This document shows positions 1-6,994 of a stretch of DNA of 34,714 bases, piece by piece (within the stretch, counting starts at the first letter, position 1; each line of letters begins with the position of its first letter). Origin of the DNA: Acidobacteriota bacterium (GTDB lineage: Bacteria; Acidobacteriota; Terriglobia; Acidiferrales; UBA7541); contig JAJYLB010000038.1 in assembly GCA_021788095.1 (NCBI GenBank), positions 1 to 34,714 of the forward strand. Direction: 5' to 3'. Position numbers and translations under genes: made by a program. A model generated the notes under the pieces. That model did no database searches. It had not been told where the DNA came from and worked only from the letters and a program-made list of their open reading frames with translations.

Positions 1-84
1 GCCGGCTCGCTCTAGTCGGGGACCAAACTCGGAGCTGCATTGCGGGATTTGAGCGTTGACGGGATGTGGGAATCCTGCGTGCAG

Positions 85-127
85 TTCGGGTGCCCCACCC
101 TTGCGTTTTGTGCAAGGGTGGGTGTCG
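85..127 (+). repeat. palindromic interspersed repeat upstream of dnaE
   Basis: An 11-bp perfect inverted repeat (CCCACCCTTGC at 94-104, its complement at 112-122) with a 7-base loop, preceded by TTCGGGTGCC. The same unit recurs in reverse orientation at 20546-20583, and a diverged copy lies at 20632-20682, so this is an interspersed repeat and not a dnaE-specific site. It ends about 10 bases before the candidate dnaE -10 element. Confidence 0.8.
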
Positions 128-132
128 TCCTC

Positions 133-141
133 TGATACAAT
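133..141 (+). promoter_or_regulatory. candidate extended -10 promoter of dnaE
   Basis: TGATACAAT fits an extended -10 (TGn plus TACAAT at 136-141). No convincing -35 is visible, because the palindromic repeat occupies that region. Transcription would start near 147-149, a few bases before the ATG at 152. The dnaE mRNA could therefore be nearly leaderless, which fits the absence of a Shine-Dalgarno sequence. Judged by eye only. Confidence 0.33.
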
Positions 142-151
142 ACCGGCCGGA

Positions 152-3100
152 ATGAATTCTCCCGGGTTCGTCCACCTTCATTTGCACACCGATTTTTCTC
201 TGCTCGACGGCGCCTGCGATGTCGAGGGCCTGGTCCGCCGGGCGGCGGAGCAGAAAATGCCGGCGGTGGCCGTCACCGACCACGGGAACCTGTTCGCCGC
301 GGCGAATTTCTACCACGAAGCCACCAGCCAGGGCGTCAAGCCGATTATCGGTTGCGAGGTGTACACGACGCGCGGCAGCCGGCACGACCGCGAAGGGAAC
401 GGCGAGCGCGCCAATCATCTCGTTCTGCTCGCCGAAACCGATGAGGGCTATCGCAATCTCTGCGCCCTGGTCACCGCGGGCTTCCTCGAAGGCTTCTATT
501 ACAAGCCGCGAATCGATCACGACCTGCTCGCCCGCCACAGTCGCGGGCTGATCGCGCTCTCCGCCTGCCTCCGCGGCGAGGTGGCCGAAGCGCTCGGCGA
601 GGAGAAAGTCGATCGCGCGCGGGAATCCGCCGGGCGCCTTCGCGACATCTTCGGCTCCGAGAATTTCTTCCTGGAAGTGCAAGACCAGGGCCTGGAGGTG
701 CAGAAGCCGATCAACCGGCAGGTGGTCCAGCTCTCGCGCGAGACCGGGATTCCCTTGGTGGCCACGAACGACTGCCACTATCTCGCTCGCGGCGATTCCC
801 GCGCCCAGGACGTGCTCGTCTGCATCCAGACGAACCACACGATCAGCGATCCCAACCGGATGCACTTCGCCACCGACCAGTTCTACTTCAAGACGGCCGA
901 GGAGATGGCTCGGGTGTTCGGGGAGCTGCCCGAGGCGCTCGCCCATACGGTCGAGATCGCCGCGCGCGCCAACGTGCGAATCGAGTCCGTGGCCGATCCC
1001 TTCCCCGATTTCCAGGTGCCGGAAGGCGAAACGGCGGAGAGCTACTTCGAGCGGGTGGCGCGGCGGGGATTCGCGGAGCGGCGGCCCCGGCTCGAGGCGC
1101 TCGCCCAGGCAGGCCGCCTGCGCCATTCGCTGGCGGAATATGAAGCCCGCCTCGACGCCGAAATCGAGATGATCCGGCAGATGCGCTTTGCCGGCTACTT
1201 CCTGATCGTGTGGGATTTCATTCACTACGCCCGCGCCCAGGGCATCCCCGTCGGGCCGGGCCGCGGCTCGGCGGCCGGCAGCCTGGTGAGCTACGCGCTG
1301 GGCATCACCAACGTCGATCCGCTGGAATACGACCTGCTGTTCGAGCGGTTCCTGAATCCCGAGCGGGTTTCGCTGCCCGATATTGACATCGATTTCTGCA
1401 TGCGCCGGCGCGGCGAGGTGATCGACTACGTTCGCCGGAAGTACGGCGCGGAAAACGTCGCGCAGATCATCACTTTCGGCACGCTGGGGGCGAAACAGGT
1501 GCTGCGCGACGCCGCGCGCGCCCTCGACTTCCCCTACGGGGAAGCCGACCGCCTGGCCAAGCTCGTTCCCAACGAACTGAACATCACGCTCCAGGCGGCG
1601 CTCGATTCCTCCGCCCCCTTGCGCGGCCAGGTGGAGCGCGAGCCTCGGGTGCGCGACCTGGTCGACGTGGCCAAGCGGCTCGAGGGTCTGGCGCGCCACG
1701 CGTCGACGCACGCCGCTGGCGTGGTCATCAGCCCGCGGCCGCTGCGCGAGTTGCTTCCCCTGTACCGGTTGGGTGAGGAGCAGGTCACCACGCAGTACGA
1801 CATGAAGGCGCTCGAGCGGCTCGGCCTGCTCAAAATGGATTTTCTCGGCCTCGCCACGCTCACCGTCGTCTTCGACGCCGTGGATCTGGTCGAGCGCAAT
1901 CGCGGCGTCCGGCTCGATCTGGACGCGTCTCCCCTGGACGACCCGGGGGTCTACCGACTCTTTTCCCGAGGCGAGACGACCGGCATCTTCCAATTCGAAT
2001 CGCACGGCATGCGCGACATCCTCCGCCGCTATCAGCCTTCGCGAATCGAAGACCTCACCGCGCTCAACGCCCTCTACCGCCCGGGTCCCATCAAGGGCGG
2101 CATGATCGATGATTTCATCGATCGCAAACACGGCCGGAAGAAGGTGACCTACGAACTGGCCGAATTGCGCCCGATTCTCGAGGAGACGAGCGGCGTCATC
2201 CTGTACCAGGAGCAGGTGATGCAGATCGCCAATCGCCTGGCGGGCTTCTCGCTGGGCGAGGCGGACCTGCTCCGCCGCGCCATGGGCAAGAAGAAACGCG
2301 AAGAGATGGCCGCGCAGCGCGAGAAATTCCTCGCCGGCGCCCGCGCCCACCTCGTGCCGGCGCGCAAGGCCGAGCACATCTTCGACCTGATGGAGCAGTT
2401 CGCCGGCTACGGTTTCAATAAGTCCCACGCCTGCGCCTACGCCTTGCTCGCCTACCAAACCGCCTATCTCAAGGTGCACTACCCAGTCGAGTTCATGGCC
2501 GCCCTGCTCACTTCCGAAATCGGGAAGACGGAAAAGCTGGTTCGCTACATCCACGAGGCGCGCGGCATGGGTATCCAGGTCCTCCCCCCGGACGTCAACG
2601 AAAGCGGCCTCTACTTCACTCCGGTGGGCGAAGCGATCCGATTCGGCTTGGCGGCGGTGAAGAACGTCGGCGAAGGCGCGGCCCTGGGCATCCTGGAAGC
2701 GCGCGAGCGCCTGCCCGCCGCGGCGGGGCGGAAGCGATTCCGCAACCTTTTCGATTTCTGCGAATCGGTCGAGCCGCGGCTGGTAAACCGCAGGGTCTTG
2801 GAAAGCCTGATCAAGGGCGGCGCCATGGATTGCTTCGGCGCGAGCCGGGCGCGCTTGCTCGCCGGGGTCGACCAGGCGCTGGCGTGGGGCCAGCGTGCGG
2901 GTCAGCAGCGCGCCACAGGCCAACACGGCCTGTTCGCGGGGGCGCCGGCCGAGGAAGCGCCGGAGCCGGAATTGCCCCAGGTGGAAGAGTGGAGCGAGGA
3001 AGAGCAACTCGCGGCCGAGCATGCCACGCTCGGGCTTTACCTCTCCGGCCATCCGCTCGCGAAGTATGCCGCGCGGCTTGGCGCCTTGCGCGTGGCCGAT

Positions 3101-3625
3101 CTCGGCGGGCTCGAGAACCGGGAGAACGGCGAGGAGCTGCTCGTGGCCGGGGTGGTGGTGAATGCGCGGCCCATGCGCTCCCGCAAGGGCGACCGCTGGG
3201 CCATCCTTACCCTGCACGACATGACCGGCATGGCCGATCTCTTGGCCTTCCCGGAAGCGTTTGCGCGGCTCGAAGCCGTTTTCAAGAGCGGCTCGCCACT
3301 CGTCGTGCGGGGCCGGGTGAACGTGGAGGAGGCCGGCACGCGCGTGGTGGTGATGGATGCCCGCCCGATCGAGCAGAGCGCGGCAGCCCTCCCCGCCCAG
3401 TTGCGCGTGCGGCTGCCGCTGGAAGCCGTCGCGGATAGCCTGCTCGAATCGCTCGATGCTTTGCTCCTGGAGCGGCCGGGGCCGTGCCCCGTGATTTTCG
3501 AGTTGGTGGATAGCGACGGCTCGGTGATCACGCTCGAAGCCGATCGCCACGTGCAGGCCGACGGTGAACTGGCGGCGCGGGTGCGGGAACTTTGCGGAGC
3601 CGATGCCCGCGTTGCCGCAGGTTGA
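152..3625 (+). CDS. dnaE: DNA polymerase III alpha subunit
   Basis: This is the replicative DNA polymerase catalytic subunit, 1157 residues, the normal length for DnaE1. The N-terminal PHP domain begins at once (HLHLHTDFSLLDG near residues 6-18, VTDHGN near 43), and its metal-binding histidines look intact. The family-C palm carries GPGRGSAAGS near residue 370 and the catalytic aspartates in PDIDIDF near 410. A likely beta-clamp-binding motif, QHGLF, lies near 923, followed by an OB fold near 990-1040. I start at ATG 152. The reading frame is open back to 56, but those extra 32 codons are non-conserved and run through a palindromic repeat. The gene is followed 6 bp later by accA, so the two are probably co-transcribed. 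Confidence 0.97.
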   Translation: MNSPGFVHLHLHTDFSLLDGACDVEGLVRRAAEQKMPAVAVTDHGNLFAAANFYHEATSQGVKPIIGCEVYTTRGSRHDREGNGERANHLVLLAETDEGYRNLCALVTAGFLEGFYYKPRIDHDLLARHSRGLIALSACLRGEVAEALGEEKVDRARESAGRLRDIFGSENFFLEVQDQGLEVQKPINRQVVQLSRETGIPLVATNDCHYLARGDSRAQDVLVCIQTNHTISDPNRMHFATDQFYFKTAEEMARVFGELPEALAHTVEIAARANVRIESVADPFPDFQVPEGETAESYFERVARRGFAERRPRLEALAQAGRLRHSLAEYEARLDAEIEMIRQMRFAGYFLIVWDFIHYARAQGIPVGPGRGSAAGSLVSYALGITNVDPLEYDLLFERFLNPERVSLPDIDIDFCMRRRGEVIDYVRRKYGAENVAQIITFGTLGAKQVLRDAARALDFPYGEADRLAKLVPNELNITLQAALDSSAPLRGQVEREPRVRDLVDVAKRLEGLARHASTHAAGVVISPRPLRELLPLYRLGEEQVTTQYDMKALERLGLLKMDFLGLATLTVVFDAVDLVERNRGVRLDLDASPLDDPGVYRLFSRGETTGIFQFESHGMRDILRRYQPSRIEDLTALNALYRPGPIKGGMIDDFIDRKHGRKKVTYELAELRPILEETSGVILYQEQVMQIANRLAGFSLGEADLLRRAMGKKKREEMAAQREKFLAGARAHLVPARKAEHIFDLMEQFAGYGFNKSHACAYALLAYQTAYLKVHYPVEFMAALLTSEIGKTEKLVRYIHEARGMGIQVLPPDVNESGLYFTPVGEAIRFGLAAVKNVGEGAALGILEARERLPAAAGRKRFRNLFDFCESVEPRLVNRRVLESLIKGGAMDCFGASRARLLAGVDQALAWGQRAGQQRATGQHGLFAGAPAEEAPEPELPQVEEWSEEEQLAAEHATLGLYLSGHPLAKYAARLGALRVADLGGLENRENGEELLVAGVVVNARPMRSRKGDRWAILTLHDMTGMADLLAFPEAFARLEAVFKSGSPLVVRGRVNVEEAGTRVVVMDARPIEQSAAALPAQLRVRLPLEAVADSLLESLDALLLERPGPCPVIFELVDSDGSVITLEADRHVQADGELAARVRELCGADARVAAG

Positions 3626-3631
3626 TTGCCA

Positions 3632-4588
3632 ATGACCGAATCGAAGAGACGCCGGCGCGACCGCATCGAGCGAATCGAGAAAGAAGTGGAAAAGATCGCG
3701 CCGCTCGCCGTTTCCAATGGCGGCGCCGCGGGGGAGATCCAGCGGCTCCGCGAAGAGGTCTCACAGTTGCGCCACGAGCTGCTCGAACAGCCCAGCGCCT
3801 GGCAACGCGCCCAGCTCGCCCGCCATCCCCATCGCCCTTATACCCTCGATTACGCCCGCTTCCTCTTCGAGGGATTCAGCGAAATCCATGGAGACCGCGC
3901 GTTCGGCGACGACGCCGCCATCGTGTGCGGTATGGCGCGCTTCCATGGCCGGCCGGTGATGCTCATCGGGCATCAGAAGGGCCGCGATACGCGGGAAAAC
4001 CTCACGCGAAACTGGGGCATGCCCAAGCCCGAGGGATACCGGAAAGCGCTCCGGGCGATGGAGCTGGCGGCCAAGTTCTCGCGGCCCGTGATTACGATGG
4101 TGGATACGATGGGCGCGTACCCGGGAATCGACGCCGAGGAGCGGGGTCAGGCGGAAGCCATCGCGTGCAACCTGCGCGAGATGGCTCGGCTGCCCGTCCC
4201 GATCGTCGTGAACATCACGGGCGAGGGCGGCTCGGGTGGCGCGCTCGCCATCGCCGTCGGCGACCGCGTCCATATGCTCGAAAACGCCATCTATTCGGTG
4301 ATCTCGCCCGAGGGCTGCGCTTCCATCCTCTGGCGCGACTCCTCGAAAGCCGATCGCGCCGCCGCCGCCATGAAGATCACCGCGCCCGACCTGCTCGAAC
4401 TGGGTGTGATCGACGCCATCGTGCCCGAGCCGCCCGGCGGCGCGCACGAAAACCCCGAACAGGCGGCGCGGCTTCTCGATCCCGTGCTCGAGCGCGCCCT
4501 CGCGGAGTTGGCCGAGGTCCCCACCGCCGAACTGCTCGAGCGGCGATACCGGAAGTTCCGGGCCATGGGCCAGTTTTTCGCTCCGTGA
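3632..4588 (+). CDS. accA: acetyl-CoA carboxylase, carboxyltransferase subunit alpha
   Basis: This is the alpha half of the carboxyltransferase of acetyl-CoA carboxylase. With AccD it moves the carboxyl group from biotin on AccB to acetyl-CoA, giving malonyl-CoA for fatty acid synthesis in the cytoplasm. At 318 residues it is the usual length. A charged N-terminal helix (residues 5-50) precedes the crotonase-like domain. Typical family stretches are [30 protein letters not shown], the oxyanion-hole glycines in [11 protein letters not shown] and [14 protein letters not shown]. The start is ATG 3632; a TTG two codons upstream is less likely. The 6-bp gap after dnaE is an arrangement seen in many bacteria. 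accD is not in this window. Confidence 0.97.
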   Translation: MTESKRRRRDRIERIEKEVEKIAPLAVSNGGAAGEIQRLREEVSQLRHELLEQPSAWQRAQLARHPHRPYTLDYARFLFEGFSEIHGDRAFGDDAAIVCGMARFHGRPVMLIGHQKGRDTRENLTRNWGMPKPEGYRKALRAMELAAKFSRPVITMVDTMGAYPGIDAEERGQAEAIACNLREMARLPVPIVVNITGEGGSGGALAIAVGDRVHMLENAIYSVISPEGCASILWRDSSKADRAAAAMKITAPDLLELGVIDAIVPEPPGGAHENPEQAARLLDPVLERALAELAEVPTAELLERRYRKFRAMGQFFAP

Positions 4589-4601
4589 CCGGCGCCTCGT
4601 G

Positions 4602-4623
4602 GCGCGGGCATTCTTGCCCGCGC
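4602..4623 (+). repeat. short hairpin repeat (GCGGGCA type)
   Basis: Perfect 9-bp stem GCGCGGGCA / TGCCCGCGC with a TTCT loop. Near-identical copies occur at 4716, 6043 and 19718, and a copy with a changed stem occurs at 27243. Confidence 0.85.
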
Positions 4624-4715
4624 GCTTTTGCCTGCCCGGGACGGTCCGGGGGTCGTCGGCCGGTCTTTTTCGGACACCTTGCCGACCCCGAACCTGCCAT
4701 GGCGGGTTTTGTGTG

Positions 4716-4737
4716 GCGCGGGCATTCTTGCCCGCGG
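4716..4737 (+). repeat. short hairpin repeat (GCGGGCA type)
   Basis: Second copy of the unit at 4602, with stem CGCGGGCA / TGCCCGCG and a TTCT loop. It is followed by a T-rich GGTCTTTGG tail, as in the copy at 19718. Confidence 0.85.
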
Positions 4738-4784
4738 TCTTTGGCGCGCATCACCTTGCGGCACGCTCGTCTGTATTTTCGGTC

Positions 4785-4812
4785 GTAGGGGCGACCCTTG
4801 TGGTCGCCCACC
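4785..4812 (+). repeat. short hairpin repeat (GTAGGGGCGACC type)
   Basis: GTAG followed by the stem GGGCGACC (4789-4796) and GGTCGCCC (4802-4809). It shares the GTAGGG lead with the repeats at 9127, 10070, 13034 and 13999 but has a different stem sequence. Confidence 0.75.
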
Positions 4813-4892
4813 GGCCTATCGGCATTCCCGGCTTGTTTGGAACCCGCTGCGCCCTTTCTTCGTAAGAAAAGGTGAGAGAGGATCGAGACCCC

Positions 4893-5399
4893 ATGTTTTG
4901 CAATGCTTGTGGCAGTCCGATTCCCGAAAACGCCCGCTTCTGCGGGAAGTGCGGCAAGCCCGTGCTCGCGCCAGGCCCCGCAACGACGCTACCGTTGCGC
5001 TCGCGCCTCACCCGCCACCTGCCGGTGCTGGCGATGCTGTGGGTCGTCTATTCCGTGTTGCGGCTCCTCGGTGGCGTGGCCGTGCTGTTCTTCGGCTCGG
5101 CGTTCTCCATGTATATGCCACATATGTTGACGTACGGCTGGCCGTTCGGCCTCGCCTTCTTTTTTCCTCGCTTGCTTATTGGTGTGGGCGTAGGCCTGCT
5201 GGTAATGGGGGTGGTGGGAATCGCGGCGGCGTGGGGGCTGTGGCAGAGGGAGGGGTGGGCGCGCATCGCGCTCGTCGTCCTGGGTGCGCTCAGCCTTTTG
5301 CACTTCCCGCTCGGTACGGCGCTGGGCATTTACACGTTCTGGGTCCTTCTGCCGAATGACGCCGCGGCCGAATATGCCGGCGCCCCCCGGCCACTCTGA
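4893..5399 (+). CDS. zinc-ribbon membrane protein, function unknown
   Basis: A 168-residue protein that opens with a compact zinc ribbon (MFCNACG then FCGKCGK: two CxxC pairs at residues 3-6 and 17-20, consistent with Zn binding). A basic linker and about three or four hydrophobic segments follow (roughly residues 42-70, 80-100, 103-125 and 133-155). Proteins of this zinc_ribbon-plus-transmembrane design are common in soil bacteria and mostly uncharacterised. ATG 4893 follows GAGAGAGG at a suitable distance and puts the first cysteine at residue 3. I cannot assign a role. Confidence 0.85.
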   Translation: MFCNACGSPIPENARFCGKCGKPVLAPGPATTLPLRSRLTRHLPVLAMLWVVYSVLRLLGGVAVLFFGSAFSMYMPHMLTYGWPFGLAFFFPRLLIGVGVGLLVMGVVGIAAAWGLWQREGWARIALVVLGALSLLHFPLGTALGIYTFWVLLPNDAAAEYAGAPRPL

Positions 5400-5409
5400 G
5401 AGCAGGCGC

Positions 5410-6024
5410 GTGCCTCCGCCAGCGTTTTCCGCGCAGCCGATACGTTGCGATGGTTGCTCGCGCGAGGCCACGGCGAACCATCTCCGAGATCGCTTCGCCC
5501 GCCTCGAGTGGGCCAGCCGCTTCCGGCCTATCCATATCTCCGTCCTGTTTCTGACCGTTGCGCCGCCCCCGAAGCTCGAAGACTATTTCTACTTCCCTAA
5601 AGGCCTTCCGAGCGATCCCGCGGCGCGCGCGCTCGCGGAAGACCTGCTCCTTGCCTGCGGAATCGTCTTGGGAGGAGAGGATTGGGAGCCGGCGCTCGGC
5701 GAGTTTCAGCGGCGCGGCTTCTATCTCGCCGAGGCGATCGAGTGCCCGCTCCCTGGGAACGGCGAAGAGGATGCGGACGCACTCCTCGTGCGGCTCGCAC
5801 CGACGCTTCTGCTTCGCGTCCGCCATTCCTACCGGCCGAAAACCGTGTTCTTGCTCTCGGAGAAACTCGGCAAGGTAACCGCCGCTCTCGCGTCGGCCGG
5901 CGAAGGGAACTTGCCCTTGCCACAACTCGGACCCCTATCGCTCGCCGCCGCCGACGATGCCGCCGGCCGTGACCGCACCCGAAACGAAATCCGCAACCTG
6001 CTCGAAAACTCCCGCTCGACCTAA
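5410..6024 (+). CDS. conserved-looking hypothetical protein, possibly uracil-DNA-glycosylase-like fold
   Basis: A 204-residue soluble protein that I do not recognise with certainty. The N-terminus has a possible metal site (CDGC followed by a His eight residues on). Next come LFLTVAPPP, RRGFYLAEAIECPLP and HSYRPKTVFLLSEKLG. The order and spacing recall the uracil-DNA glycosylase superfamily, whose members have a GxxPG-type loop, a strand plus 'vvKCrPP' segment and a 'iPkvivtLG' strand. That reading is inference; the canonical catalytic residues and the terminal HPSP-type motif are not evident. The start is uncertain. GTG 5410, ten bases after the upstream stop, removes a non-conserved stretch that would otherwise overlap the preceding gene. 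The two genes may be co-transcribed. Confidence 0.6.
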   Translation: MPPPAFSAQPIRCDGCSREATANHLRDRFARLEWASRFRPIHISVLFLTVAPPPKLEDYFYFPKGLPSDPAARALAEDLLLACGIVLGGEDWEPALGEFQRRGFYLAEAIECPLPGNGEEDADALLVRLAPTLLLRVRHSYRPKTVFLLSEKLGKVTAALASAGEGNLPLPQLGPLSLAAADDAAGRDRTRNEIRNLLENSRST

Positions 6025-6042
6025 CGTTCTCTTCTCCGTGTG

Positions 6043-6064
6043 GCGCGGGCATTCCTGCCCGCGC
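6043..6064 (+). repeat. short hairpin repeat (GCGGGCA type)
   Basis: Stem GCGCGGGCA / TGCCCGCGC with a TTCC loop, the same unit as at 4602, 4716 and 19718. It lies 19 bases after the stop of the preceding gene and is followed by CTCTTTT, so it could also act as a transcription terminator. Confidence 0.85.
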
Positions 6065-6118
6065 TCTTTTGGGTGCTCGGTTGCTACGATTTCGCGCAGC
6101 TTGTCGTATTCCCAGCGC

Positions 6119-6157
6119 GAAATAGCCCACCGCCCGAAATCGGCCGTGGGGCATTTC
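6119..6157. repeat. palindrome GAAAT...ATTTC
   Basis: A 39-base imperfect palindrome: GAAAT, GCCCAC and CCG on the left mirror CGG, GTGGG and CATTTC on the right around AAAT. A second copy was not found in this window, so whether it is an interspersed repeat or a local site is open. Confidence 0.5.
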
Positions 6158-6463
6158 ACCCATCGCGCCCTTACCTGGTCGCCTCCTATTTCAGAGCCCC
6201 TGCCACCTCTCTCAGAGCATCTACTATTCCCCCGGCCGCCTGGGGAATAAGGCGCTTGCAGGGCTGGGCGTAAGGGGCTTGTTGCAAACGGGTTTCTTCT
6301 AAGATTGGGCCTCGGGCAAGGGAAGGAGCAGGCGGAAACGTCATGGCTGAAGCTCGAAGGGCGCCCATATCCAAGCAGAGGAGTTGGGCCGTTCGGGTGG
6401 TGGACAACGGCACGCGACGTGCTCAACCCAACCTTGAGCGATCTCGCCGAGAGCGAGTATGCC

Positions 6464-6472
6464 TGATAAAAT
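6464..6472 (+). promoter_or_regulatory. candidate extended -10 promoter of ccmE
   Basis: TGATAAAAT fits an extended -10 (TGn plus TAAAAT at 6467-6472). It lies 38 bases before the TTG start of ccmE and is followed by a strong AAGGAGGG ribosome-binding site at 6498-6505. No clear -35 is seen. Confidence 0.4.
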
Positions 6473-6510
6473 GGACGCGCTATCATAAGCGGTCGGCAAG
6501 GAGGGCAGTG

Positions 6511-6960
6511 TTGAGTGCCCGCGTGAAATTCGCGCTTGGAGCTGTCATCATCGTCGCCACCCTCGGTTGGCTGGGTTGGGTGGGCGCCACGGAAAGCAAG
6601 ACGTACTATCACACGCTGTCCGAGCTGACCGCGCTCCAAGGCTCTGCGCGCCTGCAGCGGATGCGCGTTTCCGGATACGTGAAGGAGGGATCGATCCAGA
6701 GGCTCGGCAATCAAGTGGATTTCGTCTTGGCCGAGCAGGGAAGGACGCTTCCCGTCAGCTACGTCGGCAGCGACCCCCTTCCCGACACGTTCTACGAAAA
6801 GAACGCGCAGGCCCTTGTCCAAGGGCGGCTGGACCGGAGCGGGAAATTCGTCGCGACTCAGGTAGAAGCGAAGTGCGCGTCGAAGTATGTGGCGGCTCCG
6901 GCCAGCGCGCCGGCGGGCGCGCCGCAAACCGGCGCGACGGTCCCGCAGACGGCGCACTGA
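6511..6960 (+). CDS. ccmE: cytochrome c maturation protein CcmE, Cys (CxxxY) variant
   Basis: CcmE is the periplasmic heme chaperone that takes heme from CcmABCD and passes it to CcmF. This 149-residue protein has a short basic N-terminus, one membrane anchor (residues 8-27) and an OB-fold body (RMRVSGYVKEGSI, VDFVLAEQGRTLPVSYVG, DTFYEKNAQALVQGRL). The heme-attachment segment reads KCASKY, so Cys122 stands where most CcmE proteins have His, four residues before the conserved Tyr126. This CxxxY form is known from archaea and some sulfate reducers. The tail is rich in Ala and Pro. I start at TTG 6511 because AAGGAGGG lies five bases upstream. It heads the operon with ccmF, 34 bp downstream. Confidence 0.92.
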   Translation: MSARVKFALGAVIIVATLGWLGWVGATESKTYYHTLSELTALQGSARLQRMRVSGYVKEGSIQRLGNQVDFVLAEQGRTLPVSYVGSDPLPDTFYEKNAQALVQGRLDRSGKFVATQVEAKCASKYVAAPASAPAGAPQTGATVPQTAH

Positions 6961-6994
6961 CCCCCTCCGCGCGTGGGGGAGAGGGAGTAGTTCT

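Larger units (their letters stand above)
4589..4892. other. intergenic region filled with palindromic repeats
   Basis: About 300 bases without a credible gene. Three hairpin repeats lie here (4602-4623, 4716-4737, 4789-4809), with a diverged inverted pair between the first two (around 4640-4695). A short open frame across it encodes repeat-derived peptides such as ARAFLPA and is not considered a gene. The last 20 bases hold the GAGAGAGG ribosome-binding site of the next gene. Confidence 0.7.
6025..6510. other. gene-free stretch with two palindromic repeats and the ccmE promoter region
   Basis: About 490 bases with no credible gene. It holds a hairpin repeat (6043-6064), a different palindrome (6119-6157) and, near 6277-6300, a GGGGCTTGTTGCAAACGGG remnant resembling the ends of the longer double-hairpin elements found in the ccm locus. 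The candidate ccmE promoter and ribosome-binding site follow at 6464-6505. An open frame continues upstream of ccmE to 6343, but it is basic, low in conservation and lacks a good start. Confidence 0.6.

Noticed and set aside
56..151. Earlier start for dnaE at 56
   Set aside because: The extra 32 residues are encoded by a palindromic repeat and do not look like a DnaE N-terminus; the PHP domain begins right after ATG 152.
4599..4865. Small open frame encoding ARAFLPA repeats
   Set aside because: It is made entirely of hairpin-repeat sequence; the same peptides appear wherever the repeat is translated.
6343..6510. N-terminal extension of ccmE
   Set aside because: It adds 56 basic, unconserved residues before the membrane anchor; TTG 6511 has an excellent ribosome-binding site.
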